From AC-38 sp033856025 (GTDB taxonomy: Bacteria > Actinomycetota > Thermoleophilia > Solirubrobacterales > Solirubrobacteraceae), in NCBI GenBank assembly GCA_033856025.1, contig JAWVFQ010000004.1, forward strand, positions 203,396-267,395: a stretch of 64,000 nt of DNA, in the 5' to 3' direction. The stretch's first letter is position 1; the number at the start of each line of letters is the position of its first letter. Shown piece by piece: positions 1 through 7,848 of this stretch. The notes under the pieces are model-generated. The model was not told the DNA's origin and ran no database searches. It saw only the letters and a list, made by a program, of their open reading frames with translations. The position numbers and the translations under genes are program-made.

Positions 1-50
1 CGGTGGCATCGTGAGCGTCGTTGCATCAGAGTCCAACGCGAGGAGCCGAC

Positions 51-356
51 ATGCAGACCGCCATCACAGTCCGACGCGCCGATCACAGGGATGCGGCTGT
101 CCTGCGCTCCCTCGCCCAGCTCGACAGCGCCGAGCCGCCCGCCGAGCCCGTCCTGATCGCCGAGGCCGGCGGCGTCGCGCGCGCCGCGCTCTCGCTGGTG
201 GACGGGTCCAGCGTCGCCGACCCCTTCCACCCCACCGCCGACCTTGTCGAGCTCCTTCGCGTCCACGCGGCGCAGCTCGCCGAGACGGGCCGGGAGAACC
301 GGCTCGCGCACGTGGCGCAGGCCCTCTCCCCTCGGGCACTGCTGCGTGCCTTCTAG
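51..356 (+). CDS. GNAT-like hypothetical protein
   Basis: A 101-residue protein whose first 50 residues read like the start of a GNAT acetyltransferase fold (TVRRADHRDAAVLRSLA, then a strand resembling VLIAEAGGVARAALSL), but which lacks the acetyl-CoA loop (Q/RxxGxG/A) of a working enzyme. I chose the ATG at 51 because a GAGGAG element lies just before it; an earlier in-frame ATG at 21 has no such site. Short proteins of this type are common in Solirubrobacterales and have no established function. It ends 25 bp before the probable start of the EamA exporter. Confidence 0.6.
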   Translation: MQTAITVRRADHRDAAVLRSLAQLDSAEPPAEPVLIAEAGGVARAALSLVDGSSVADPFHPTADLVELLRVHAAQLAETGRENRLAHVAQALSPRALLRAF

Positions 357-381
357 ACGAGCGCCCCCGCCGCTCTCGCGG

Positions 382-1272
382 GTGGCGGGGGCCCTCGCCG
401 TCATCTATCTCGTCTGGGGCTCCACCTACCTGGCCATCCGCGTGATGGTCGAGACCGTCCCTCCCCTCCTGGGCGCCGGCGTGCGATTCCTGCTCGCCGG
501 CGCCCTGATGTACGCCTGGGTGCGCTGGCGCCGGGCGCCCCGCGCGCGCGTCACGCGCGCGGAGTTGCTGGGCTGCGCGCTGGTCGGCGTGCTGCTGATG
601 TTCGGCGGCAACGGGCTGGTCACGGTGGCCGAGCGCGACGTGCCGTCCGGGCTGGCCGCGCTGCTGATCGCCTCCGAGCCGCTGTGGATCATCATCCTGC
701 GGGCGCTGTGGCGCGAGCGCCCGGGGCGGCTCTCCGCGCTCGGCGTGCTGGCGGGATTCGCCGGCGTGGCGCTCCTTCTCTCCCCCGGCCAGCGCCCGGC
801 GGGGACCAGCCTGGCCGCGTGCCTGCTCGTCGTCTTCGCGGCGATGTGCTGGGCGTCGGGCTCCTTCGCGGGCAGCCGGCTGCGCCTGCCCGCGGACCCG
901 CTGCACGCCACGGCGCTCCAGATGCTGCTGGGCGGCGGCGCGATGGCGGCGGTCGCGGTGGTGGCCGGCGAGCCGTGGGACCTGCACCCCGGCGCGATCT
1001 CCGGCGACTCTTGGCTGGCGTTCGCCTACCTGGTCGTCGTGGGGTCGATCGTCGCCTTCACCGCCTACGCGTGGCTGCTGCGCAACGTGCCCATCTCGAC
1101 GGTCTCCACCTACGCCTACGTCAACCCCGTCATCGCGGTGTTCCTGGGCTGGGCGATCCTGTCGGAGCCGGTGAGCACGATCACCGTGGCCGCGACCGCG
1201 ATCATCGTGGCCTCGGTCGCCCTGACCATGCGCCAGGAGGGGACGGGGCGGGAGACCGAGCCCGCCGCGTAG
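382..1272 (+). CDS. EamA/DMT family exporter
   Basis: Inner-membrane transporter of the drug/metabolite transporter superfamily, with about ten hydrophobic helices arranged as two EamA repeats of five. The opening motif LVWGSTYLAIRV and the second-repeat end (YVNPVIAVFLGWAILSEP) are typical of RhaT/PagO-type members. The GTG at 382 is preferred because it gives the usual family length (296 residues); the frame stays open upstream to 244, but that part is Arg/Pro-rich and unlike the family. The substrate cannot be predicted. A second, unrelated-looking EamA gene lies at 47572-48483. Confidence 0.85.
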   Translation: MAGALAVIYLVWGSTYLAIRVMVETVPPLLGAGVRFLLAGALMYAWVRWRRAPRARVTRAELLGCALVGVLLMFGGNGLVTVAERDVPSGLAALLIASEPLWIIILRALWRERPGRLSALGVLAGFAGVALLLSPGQRPAGTSLAACLLVVFAAMCWASGSFAGSRLRLPADPLHATALQMLLGGGAMAAVAVVAGEPWDLHPGAISGDSWLAFAYLVVVGSIVAFTAYAWLLRNVPISTVSTYAYVNPVIAVFLGWAILSEPVSTITVAATAIIVASVALTMRQEGTGRETEPAA

Positions 1273-1283
1273 AGTCGCGGGCG

Positions 1284-2261
1284 ATGGCAGAGGACTTCCG
1301 CTGGCAGGACGGCGACCGCGTGATCCGGTTCGGCCGCGGCGCGCTGGCCGATGCGCCCGACCTGCTCGGCGAGGGCTACACCCTGCTGACCACTGAGCGC
1401 GCGCTGGCCGCGGCGCCGGCGCTGGGCGAGGCCGCCGCCGCGGTCCACCACGTGGCGCCGGGGCGGGTGGACGAGGTGGCCGAGGCGCTGCGCGGGAAGG
1501 TCGGGGGAGAGCTGCTGGTCGGGCTGGGCGGTGGGCGCGTGGTCGACGTGGCCAAGGCGCTGGCCGCCGCGGCGGGGCCGCCCGTGCGCGCGGCCGCGGT
1601 CCCCACCACGCTCAGCGCGGCGGAGATGACGACGCTGCACCGCCACGCCGCCGGCGTCGATGCCGCCACGCCGCGCGTGCGGGCGGCGATCGTCCTCAAC
1701 GACCCGGCCCTGTCGGCGTCCCAGCCGGCGGTCGAGCTCGTCGCGTCGGTGGCCAATGCGCTGGCCCACGCGGTCGAGGCGCCGGCCACGGTCCTGGCCC
1801 ACCCCGTGGCCACGCTGGCCGCTCTGGACGGCGCCCGCCGGTTGGTGGCCGGGGTCGAGGCGGGGGAAGAGCCGGACCGCGACGAGCTGGCGCTCGGAGC
1901 GCTGCTGGCCGGCTACGCGAGCGACTCGGCCCTGTACGGGCTCAGCCACGTCATGTCGCAGACCCTCGTGCGGATCGGCGGCGCCGCGCACGGGCCGGCC
2001 AACGCCGCCGTCCTACCGGTCGCGATGGCCGCGCTGGAGGAGCGCCTGCCCGAGCGCATGCTCCCGGTGCGCGAGGCGATCGGCGACGCGCCGGAGCGCC
2101 TGCGCGACCGGGCCGGGATCGCGGGGATCCGCGACCTCGGCGTCGACCGGGCCGCGCTGGCCGCGTGCGCGGACGCCGCGGCCGAGCGGGCGGAGTTGCA
2201 TCTCACGCCGCCTCCGGCGTCGCGCGACGAGCTGCTCGCCCTCTACGAGGCCGCGTGGTGA
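1284..2261 (+). CDS. Iron-containing alcohol dehydrogenase, maleylacetate reductase-like
   Basis: 325-residue protein of the group III (iron-type) dehydrogenase fold. It has a nucleotide-binding GLGGGRVVDVAKA loop near residue 80, a PTTLSAAEMT segment resembling the PTTxxGSEMT stretch of maleylacetate reductases, and the helical half with ANALAHAVEA, GLSHVMSQ and GAAHGPANA, which carry the histidines that bind the active-site metal. In that family the reaction is NAD(P)H-dependent reduction of maleylacetate to 3-oxoadipate, but no ring-cleavage genes adjoin it, so the substrate is uncertain. The gene starts 11 bp after the EamA gene and may be cotranscribed with it. Confidence 0.8.
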   Translation: MAEDFRWQDGDRVIRFGRGALADAPDLLGEGYTLLTTERALAAAPALGEAAAAVHHVAPGRVDEVAEALRGKVGGELLVGLGGGRVVDVAKALAAAAGPPVRAAAVPTTLSAAEMTTLHRHAAGVDAATPRVRAAIVLNDPALSASQPAVELVASVANALAHAVEAPATVLAHPVATLAALDGARRLVAGVEAGEEPDRDELALGALLAGYASDSALYGLSHVMSQTLVRIGGAAHGPANAAVLPVAMAALEERLPERMLPVREAIGDAPERLRDRAGIAGIRDLGVDRAALAACADAAAERAELHLTPPPASRDELLALYEAAW

Positions 2262-2283
2262 GCCTGACCGCGGCGCCGGAGCT

Positions 2284-4944
2284 CTACGAAGCCGCCTGGT
2301 GAGCCGCGGCTGGGGGCCGGTGGCCGTTGGGCCGCGCCCCGTCGTCCAGCGCCTCGAGCAGCGCGCGGACCACGGCCGGGTCGAACTGCGTCCCCGCCCC
2401 CTCGCGCAGCTCGCGCGCGGCGGCGTCGTGCGTCATCGCCTGGCGATAGGGCCGGTCGGACGTCATGGCGTGGTAGGCGTCGCAGACCAGCGTGATCCGG
2501 CTGGGCAGCGGGATGCGCTCGCCCTCCAGCCGGTCCGGGTAACCGCCGCCGTCCCAGCGCTCGTGCTCGTGGCGCACGCCGCGCGCCACCCGGTCCAGGC
2601 CCGGAACCTGGCGCAGGATGCGCTCGCCGATCAGCGGATGCTCGCGGACCACCTGCCACTCGTGCTCGTCCAGGCGCCCCGGCTTGCGCAGGATGGCGTC
2701 GGGCATCCCTATCTTGCCCACGTCGTGCAGCAGCGCGACGGCCTCGACCTCGGCCAGCGCCGTGTCGGCCAGCCCCAGTCGCTCGGCCACGCGGCGCGCC
2801 AGCGCCACGGTCTCCTCGCCGTGACCGCCCGTGTAGCCGTCGCGAGCGTCGAGCGCCGCGCCCAGGGCCACGAGGCTGGCGCGGTACTGCGCGGCCAGGT
2901 CGCGCTCGGTGCGGTGGGCGACGTCGGCCAGGCGGACGTTCTCGTCGTCCATGGTGCGCGAGCGCACGTGGCGCACGATCAGAGTGACCAACAGGACCGC
3001 GACGACCCCTGCCGGCATCGACCCGCGGAAGACGATCACGGACGCCAGGAGCCCGCCGAGCAGCAGGTTGCCCACGACGACCGGGACGAGGTCGCGGGCG
3101 TGCATGGCGTCGGGCAGCTCCACGGCGCGGTAGCGCGCCCGCAGCAGGGCGCCGCCCGCGCCCAGGACCGCGGCCAGCGGGTAGAGCACCTCCCACCCGG
3201 CGCCGGGGATGCCGGTCTGCCCGTGCAGCGCCAGCGTGGACGACACGCCGACGCCGGCCGAGACGCCCACGCCGGCGGCCACGAGCCAGAGGTCCGGACG
3301 CGCCCGCGGGCGCGTGCGCGTGACGACGATGAGGACGCAGGCCATCCCCACCACGGCGAGCACGGCGGTCCCGTACGGCGACGGACCCGCGAAGTCGTGG
3401 CGGTGGGCGTGGTCGGTGAGGACCGGGAGCACGAACGCGATCGCGAAGCCCGACAGGGTGACCACCATGTCGGCGAGGTCGAGCAGCTCGCGGCGCGACG
3501 GCGGCCAGGCGATCGCGCCGAGCAGCAGGATCGCGAGGCCGTAGCCCAGGCCGCGCGGGGCGCCGAGGTAGGGCGCCCAGCCCAGGACCGTCCCGGCCGC
3601 GAACAGCGACCAGCCCAGGCGCTCGCGGCCGCGCGCCCGGCGGGCGGCGGCCAACAGCGCGACGAGAAGCATTGCGACGGTGGCCACGGTGATCCCGGCC
3701 CGCACGGTGTCCGCGTGGCCCGTGAGCGGGCCGAGCACCCAGGCGCCGCTCACGGCGGCGGCCAGCGCCGCGGTCACGGCCAGCCCGCCGCGCAGGCGCC
3801 ATCCGGCGGTGGCGGCGCGCCCGGCGGCCGGGCCGGACTGCAGGCCGGCGAAGACGTCGGTCTCGGCGCTGCGCGGCGCCGTGGGGATCGCGTAGTCCCG
3901 CGACGCGCGACGTGCGTCGAACGTGCGCTCGGCCTTGATGCGCAGCAGCTCGCCGTCCGCGGTCTCCAGCAGCGCGCCCACGCTCTCGCCGTCGCCGGGG
4001 AAGGTGGCGCCGCCCACGCTGGCGCTCAACCCGCGCAGCCGGGGGTCGTCGGCGGCGGTGCGCTCGACCGCGGCGACGATGCGCGCGGCCACGCGGCGGG
4101 CCTCCTGCTCCTCGGTGGCGGGCAGCAGCACGGCGAACTCGTCGCCCCCGTGGCGCGCCACGAAGTCCTCGCCGCGCACCGCGACGCCGATGGCCAGTGC
4201 CACGCGGCGCAGCAGGTCGTCGCCCGCCGCGTGCCCGGCCACGTCGTTGACGCGCTTGAACCCGTCGAGGTCCAGATACAGGAGGCTGAAGGCCTGGCCG
4301 TGGCGGCGGGCGCGCGCCAGCTCGGCGCCGGCGCGCATCTCGAAGCCGCGGCGGTTGGCCACGCCGGTGAGCGGGTCCTGCAGCGCGAGGGCGTGCGCCT
4401 GGTCGGCGGCGCGGCGCACGCGCTCGCGCTGGTGCTGGAGCACGAGCGCCAGGGCGGTGGCCATCGAGGTGACCAGCACCCACTCGAACAGCCGGTCGGT
4501 CAGCGACGTGCCGCGGTCGTAGACCAGCGGCAGGCCGGCACACACCGCCACCGTGCCCGCCGCGAAGAGCGTCTGGCGCCGCGAGGCGAAGTAGGCGGCC
4601 AGCGTGGCCACGTAGAGGTAGAACAGCGCGAACGGGCTGCCCACGCCGCCCGTGTTCCAGCAGGCCAGCGCGGTGAGCAGCGCGCCGGTGACCACCGGGA
4701 AGGCGACCCAGCGCCGCGACATCCGCCGCCAGGGCAGGGTGAGCGAGGCCACCGCGACGGTGGCGGCGAACACCATGCCCACCACGACCATCGGACCGGA
4801 CTGGATGCGGCCGGGCTCGAAGATCCACAGGACGCCGCAGCCCACGATGCCGCCGGCCGCGGCCAGCGCCGTGATCCTCCCCAGGAGCGTCAGATCGTCC
4901 GGGACGACGTGGGGTGAGACCTTGGTGGCGTCGGAGTCGGGCAC
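2284..4944 (-). CDS. Membrane GGDEF/HD-GYP c-di-GMP turnover protein
   Basis: An 886-residue protein combining synthesis and breakdown of cyclic di-GMP. Residues about 20-170 form a first set of membrane helices. A GGDEF diguanylate cyclase domain follows, with an intact GGDEF at 266-270 and an RGED inhibitory site at 257-260. Residues about 380-660 form a second multi-helix membrane block, and the C-terminus is an HD-GYP phosphodiesterase with HDVGKIG at 740 and HERWDGGGYP near 793-802. Both catalytic halves keep their key residues. Placing a GGDEF domain between two membrane blocks, ahead of an HD-GYP, is unusual. GTG start at 4944. The gene converges on the dehydrogenase gene, with 22 bp between stops. 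Confidence 0.85.
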   Translation of the reverse strand: MPDSDATKVSPHVVPDDLTLLGRITALAAAGGIVGCGVLWIFEPGRIQSGPMVVVGMVFAATVAVASLTLPWRRMSRRWVAFPVVTGALLTALACWNTGGVGSPFALFYLYVATLAAYFASRRQTLFAAGTVAVCAGLPLVYDRGTSLTDRLFEWVLVTSMATALALVLQHQRERVRRAADQAHALALQDPLTGVANRRGFEMRAGAELARARRHGQAFSLLYLDLDGFKRVNDVAGHAAGDDLLRRVALAIGVAVRGEDFVARHGGDEFAVLLPATEEQEARRVAARIVAAVERTAADDPRLRGLSASVGGATFPGDGESVGALLETADGELLRIKAERTFDARRASRDYAIPTAPRSAETDVFAGLQSGPAAGRAATAGWRLRGGLAVTAALAAAVSGAWVLGPLTGHADTVRAGITVATVAMLLVALLAAARRARGRERLGWSLFAAGTVLGWAPYLGAPRGLGYGLAILLLGAIAWPPSRRELLDLADMVVTLSGFAIAFVLPVLTDHAHRHDFAGPSPYGTAVLAVVGMACVLIVVTRTRPRARPDLWLVAAGVGVSAGVGVSSTLALHGQTGIPGAGWEVLYPLAAVLGAGGALLRARYRAVELPDAMHARDLVPVVVGNLLLGGLLASVIVFRGSMPAGVVAVLLVTLIVRHVRSRTMDDENVRLADVAHRTERDLAAQYRASLVALGAALDARDGYTGGHGEETVALARRVAERLGLADTALAEVEAVALLHDVGKIGMPDAILRKPGRLDEHEWQVVREHPLIGERILRQVPGLDRVARGVRHEHERWDGGGYPDRLEGERIPLPSRITLVCDAYHAMTSDRPYRQAMTHDAAARELREGAGTQFDPAVVRALLEALDDGARPNGHRPPAAAHQAAS

Positions 4945-5041
4945 GGGTGGGCGACCGGGAAGAGCCCTGCGACCCCCATCGGCATCCCGGCCGCCGGGCT
5001 TGAGGGGGTCGGCCGCGCCGCCGGGCTAGCCTGCCGCGTCG

Positions 5042-6478
5042 ATGCTCGACGTCCTGCTGGAGACCGTCGCCCTCGCCGAGGGGCACTGCGACTACGCCGA
5101 GGCCCGGCGCGTGGACCGGGCCGCCGAGCACGTGGTGACGCGCAACGGCGAGGTGGAGACCGTCGACGTCCACGAGTCCGACGGCATCGGCGTGCGCGTG
5201 CGCCGCGGCGGCGCCTGGGGCTTCGCCTCGGCGCGAGAGCCCACCGCGGCCGGCGCCGAGGCCGCCCTGCGCCGCGCGCTGGAGGTGGCCGACGCCCTGC
5301 CGGCCGCGCCCGCCGCCCCCCTGGCGCCGGTGGACCCCGCGCGCGGCCACTGGGAGGGGCCCTGCGAGACCGACCCGTTCGCGGTGCCGCTGGAGCGCAA
5401 GGTGGCGCTGCTGCTGGACGCGGGCGAGGCGATGCGCGGCGACCGCCGGATCGCGGTCGTCCAGGCCAGCTGCTTGGCCATGCGCACGACCCGGGCGCTC
5501 GCGTCTACCGACGGCGCGGCGTGCACCCAGACGCTCACGGAATGCGGCGCGGGGATCGGCGCCACCGCGGTGGGCGGCGGCGAGGTGCAGACGCGCTCGT
5601 TCCCGGGCAACCACGAGGGCGGCTCGGCCGCGGCCGGCTGGGAGCATGTGGAGGGCCTGGACCTGGCCGGCCAGGCGCCGCGGGTGGCGCAGGAGGCCGT
5701 GGAGCTGCTGATGGCCCCCGAGTGCCCGAGCGGGATGCGGACGATCGTCCTCCACGGCGAGCAGCTGGCCCTCCAGCTGCACGAGTCGATCGGCCACGCG
5801 CTGGAGCTGGACCGGATGCTCGGCGGAGAGGCGTCCTACGCCGGCACGAGCTGGGTGTCGCCGGCCGACCTGGGCCGCCTGACCTACGGGTCCGAGCTGC
5901 TCAACGTCACCGCCGACGCCACCCGCCCCGGCGGGCTCGGGACGTTCGGCTGGGACGACGAGGGCGTGCCGGGCCAGTCGTACCCGTTGGTCGCCGAGGG
6001 GCGCCTGGTCGGCGTGCTGTCCTCGCGGGAGTCGGCGGCGGCGATCGGGCTGGACGCCTCGGGCGGGTGCGCGCGCGCCGACGGCCACACGCGCCAGCCG
6101 ATCGTCCGGATGACCAACGTCTCCATCGAGCCCGGCGACGCCGGGTCGCTGGACGACCTGGTCGCCGACACCGGCGACGGCCTGTACCTGGAGACCAACC
6201 GCTCGTGGTCCATCGACGACCGGCGCCTGCACTTCCAGTTCGGCGTCGAGCTGGCGCGCGAGATCCGCGACGGCCGGCTGGGTCGCGTGCTGCGCAACGC
6301 CTCCTACTCCGGCCTGACCCCGGAGTTCTGGGGCTCGCTGGATGCCGTCGGCGGCCCCGGGGACTGGCGGATGTGGGGCGTGCTGAACTGCGGCAAGGGC
6401 GAGCCCGGGCAGATCATGCACGTCTCGCACGGCACCTCCCCCGCGCGCTTTCGCGACGTGCAGGTCGGGGCCGCATGA
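5042..6478 (+). CDS. tldD: Metalloprotease TldD
   Basis: Catalytic subunit of the TldD/TldE heterodimeric protease, which trims unfolded or ribosomally made peptides and processes microcin- or PQQ-like substrates in other bacteria. At 478 residues it is of normal family length. The zinc site HESIGH is visible in ALQLHESIGHALELDR near residue 245, and the C-terminal half (WGVLNCGKGEPGQ) is conserved. Its TGA overlaps the ATG of the partner gene, so the two subunits are translationally coupled. No peptide-modification genes lie nearby to suggest a dedicated substrate. Confidence 0.92.
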   Translation: MLDVLLETVALAEGHCDYAEARRVDRAAEHVVTRNGEVETVDVHESDGIGVRVRRGGAWGFASAREPTAAGAEAALRRALEVADALPAAPAAPLAPVDPARGHWEGPCETDPFAVPLERKVALLLDAGEAMRGDRRIAVVQASCLAMRTTRALASTDGAACTQTLTECGAGIGATAVGGGEVQTRSFPGNHEGGSAAAGWEHVEGLDLAGQAPRVAQEAVELLMAPECPSGMRTIVLHGEQLALQLHESIGHALELDRMLGGEASYAGTSWVSPADLGRLTYGSELLNVTADATRPGGLGTFGWDDEGVPGQSYPLVAEGRLVGVLSSRESAAAIGLDASGGCARADGHTRQPIVRMTNVSIEPGDAGSLDDLVADTGDGLYLETNRSWSIDDRRLHFQFGVELAREIRDGRLGRVLRNASYSGLTPEFWGSLDAVGGPGDWRMWGVLNCGKGEPGQIMHVSHGTSPARFRDVQVGAA

Positions 6479-7848
6479 GCGGCGTCGCCGAGCTCGCCGA
6501 GCGCGCGCTGGGCCACGCCCGGGGCGGCGAGGCCCTGGTCACGGTCAGCCACGAGCGCTCCCTGACCACCCGCTTCGCGGCCTCGCGCCCCACCCAGGCC
6601 ACGGCCGTGGACGACGTGTCCGTGGAGTTCGCCGCGGTGCGCGACGGGCGAGTGGCCACGGCGACCGCGCGCGGGACGGACGACGACGCGCTGCGCGACG
6701 CCGCCGGGCGGGCGGCCGAGGCGGCGGCCGCCGCCGCCCGGGGTGGGCCCGGCGACTACCCGGGCCTGCCCCGGCCCGGCGCTCCCCCCTCCCCCCACGA
6801 CGGCTGGGACCACGAGACGGCGCGGCTGGACCCGGGCGTCGCCGGGACGGCCCTGCGCCGCGCCTTCGACGTCGCCGCCGAGCACGGCCTGGAGGCGTAC
6901 GGGATGTGGACGGGCGGCGAGGTGCGCACCGCGATCGCCGGCACGACCGGGATGCACGTCCTCGGCGCGGTGACCGACGCCCATCTCAAGGTCATCTGCC
7001 GCGACACGACGGGCGCGCGCAGCGGCTACGCGGCGGGCACGTCGCGCGCGGCGGGCAACCTCGACGCCGGGGCCATCGCCGGGGCGGCCGCGCGCCGCGC
7101 CGCGCCCGGCGAGCGCGCCGCCCTGCCGCCCGGCGAGTACCCGGTGGTGCTGGACGCCGACGCCGTCGGGCTGCTCCTGGAGTTCCTCGGCGGGCTGGCC
7201 TTCAACGGGCTCGCGCATGCCGAGGGCCGCGGCGCGCTGGCCGGCCGATTGGGGATGCGGGTGGCGGCCCCCCGCATCAATCTCTCCGACTCCCCGTTCT
7301 ACCCCTCCGCCCTCCCTCGCGGCTTCGATGCCGAGGGCGTGTCCAAGCGCCCGCTGCCCTTGATTCAGGATGGCGTGGCCCACCGGGTGGTCCACGACAC
7401 GCGCTCGGCCGTGGTGGCCGGCCGGGGCGCGCGCACGACGGGCCACGCGCTGGCGCCGGGCGGTACGCCGGAGGGCCCCGTGCCCGCGAACCTCGTGCTG
7501 GTGGGCGGCGGCGCGCGCGACGTCGACGAGCTGGCCGCCCCCATCGAGCGCGGGATCTACGTGACGCGCCTGTGGTACGTCAACGCCGTCCATCCCCAGC
7601 GCACGCTGCTCACGGGGATGACCCGCGACGGCACGTTCCTGATCGAGGACGGGCGGATCTCACGGCCGGTCCGCGACGTGCGCTTCACCGACGAGGTGCT
7701 GCGGATCCTGGAGGCGACGGAGGAGCTCGCCGCGCGGCCGCGGCTCGTCTCCGAGGCCGAGCACTACGGCCGGCGCTACGCCACCGGCGCCGTCTGCCCC
7801 GCGCTGCGCGCGCGCGGGTTCAGGGTGACCGGCGCCACGCCGGCCTGA
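6475..7848 (+). CDS. tldE: TldE/PmbA family partner subunit
   Basis: 457-residue non-catalytic partner of TldD. It has the family's fold markers (INLSDSPFYPSALPRGFDAEG near residue 270 is a degenerate version, and LWYVNAVHPQRTLLTGMTRDG is typical of PmbA C-termini) but lacks HExxxH, as expected for TldE. It starts in an ATGA overlap with tldD. Its last 73 bp overlap the 3' end of the convergent GGDEF/EAL gene, so both C-termini are encoded in the same DNA on opposite strands. Confidence 0.88.
   Translation: MSGVAELAERALGHARGGEALVTVSHERSLTTRFAASRPTQATAVDDVSVEFAAVRDGRVATATARGTDDDALRDAAGRAAEAAAAAARGGPGDYPGLPRPGAPPSPHDGWDHETARLDPGVAGTALRRAFDVAAEHGLEAYGMWTGGEVRTAIAGTTGMHVLGAVTDAHLKVICRDTTGARSGYAAGTSRAAGNLDAGAIAGAAARRAAPGERAALPPGEYPVVLDADAVGLLLEFLGGLAFNGLAHAEGRGALAGRLGMRVAAPRINLSDSPFYPSALPRGFDAEGVSKRPLPLIQDGVAHRVVHDTRSAVVAGRGARTTGHALAPGGTPEGPVPANLVLVGGGARDVDELAAPIERGIYVTRLWYVNAVHPQRTLLTGMTRDGTFLIEDGRISRPVRDVRFTDEVLRILEATEELAARPRLVSEAEHYGRRYATGAVCPALRARGFRVTGATPA

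Noticed and set aside
1660..4917. Very long open frame on the + strand opposite the GGDEF/HD-GYP gene
   Set aside because: Low-complexity Arg/Gln/Gly-rich translation and no family match; an effect of high GC on the antisense strand.
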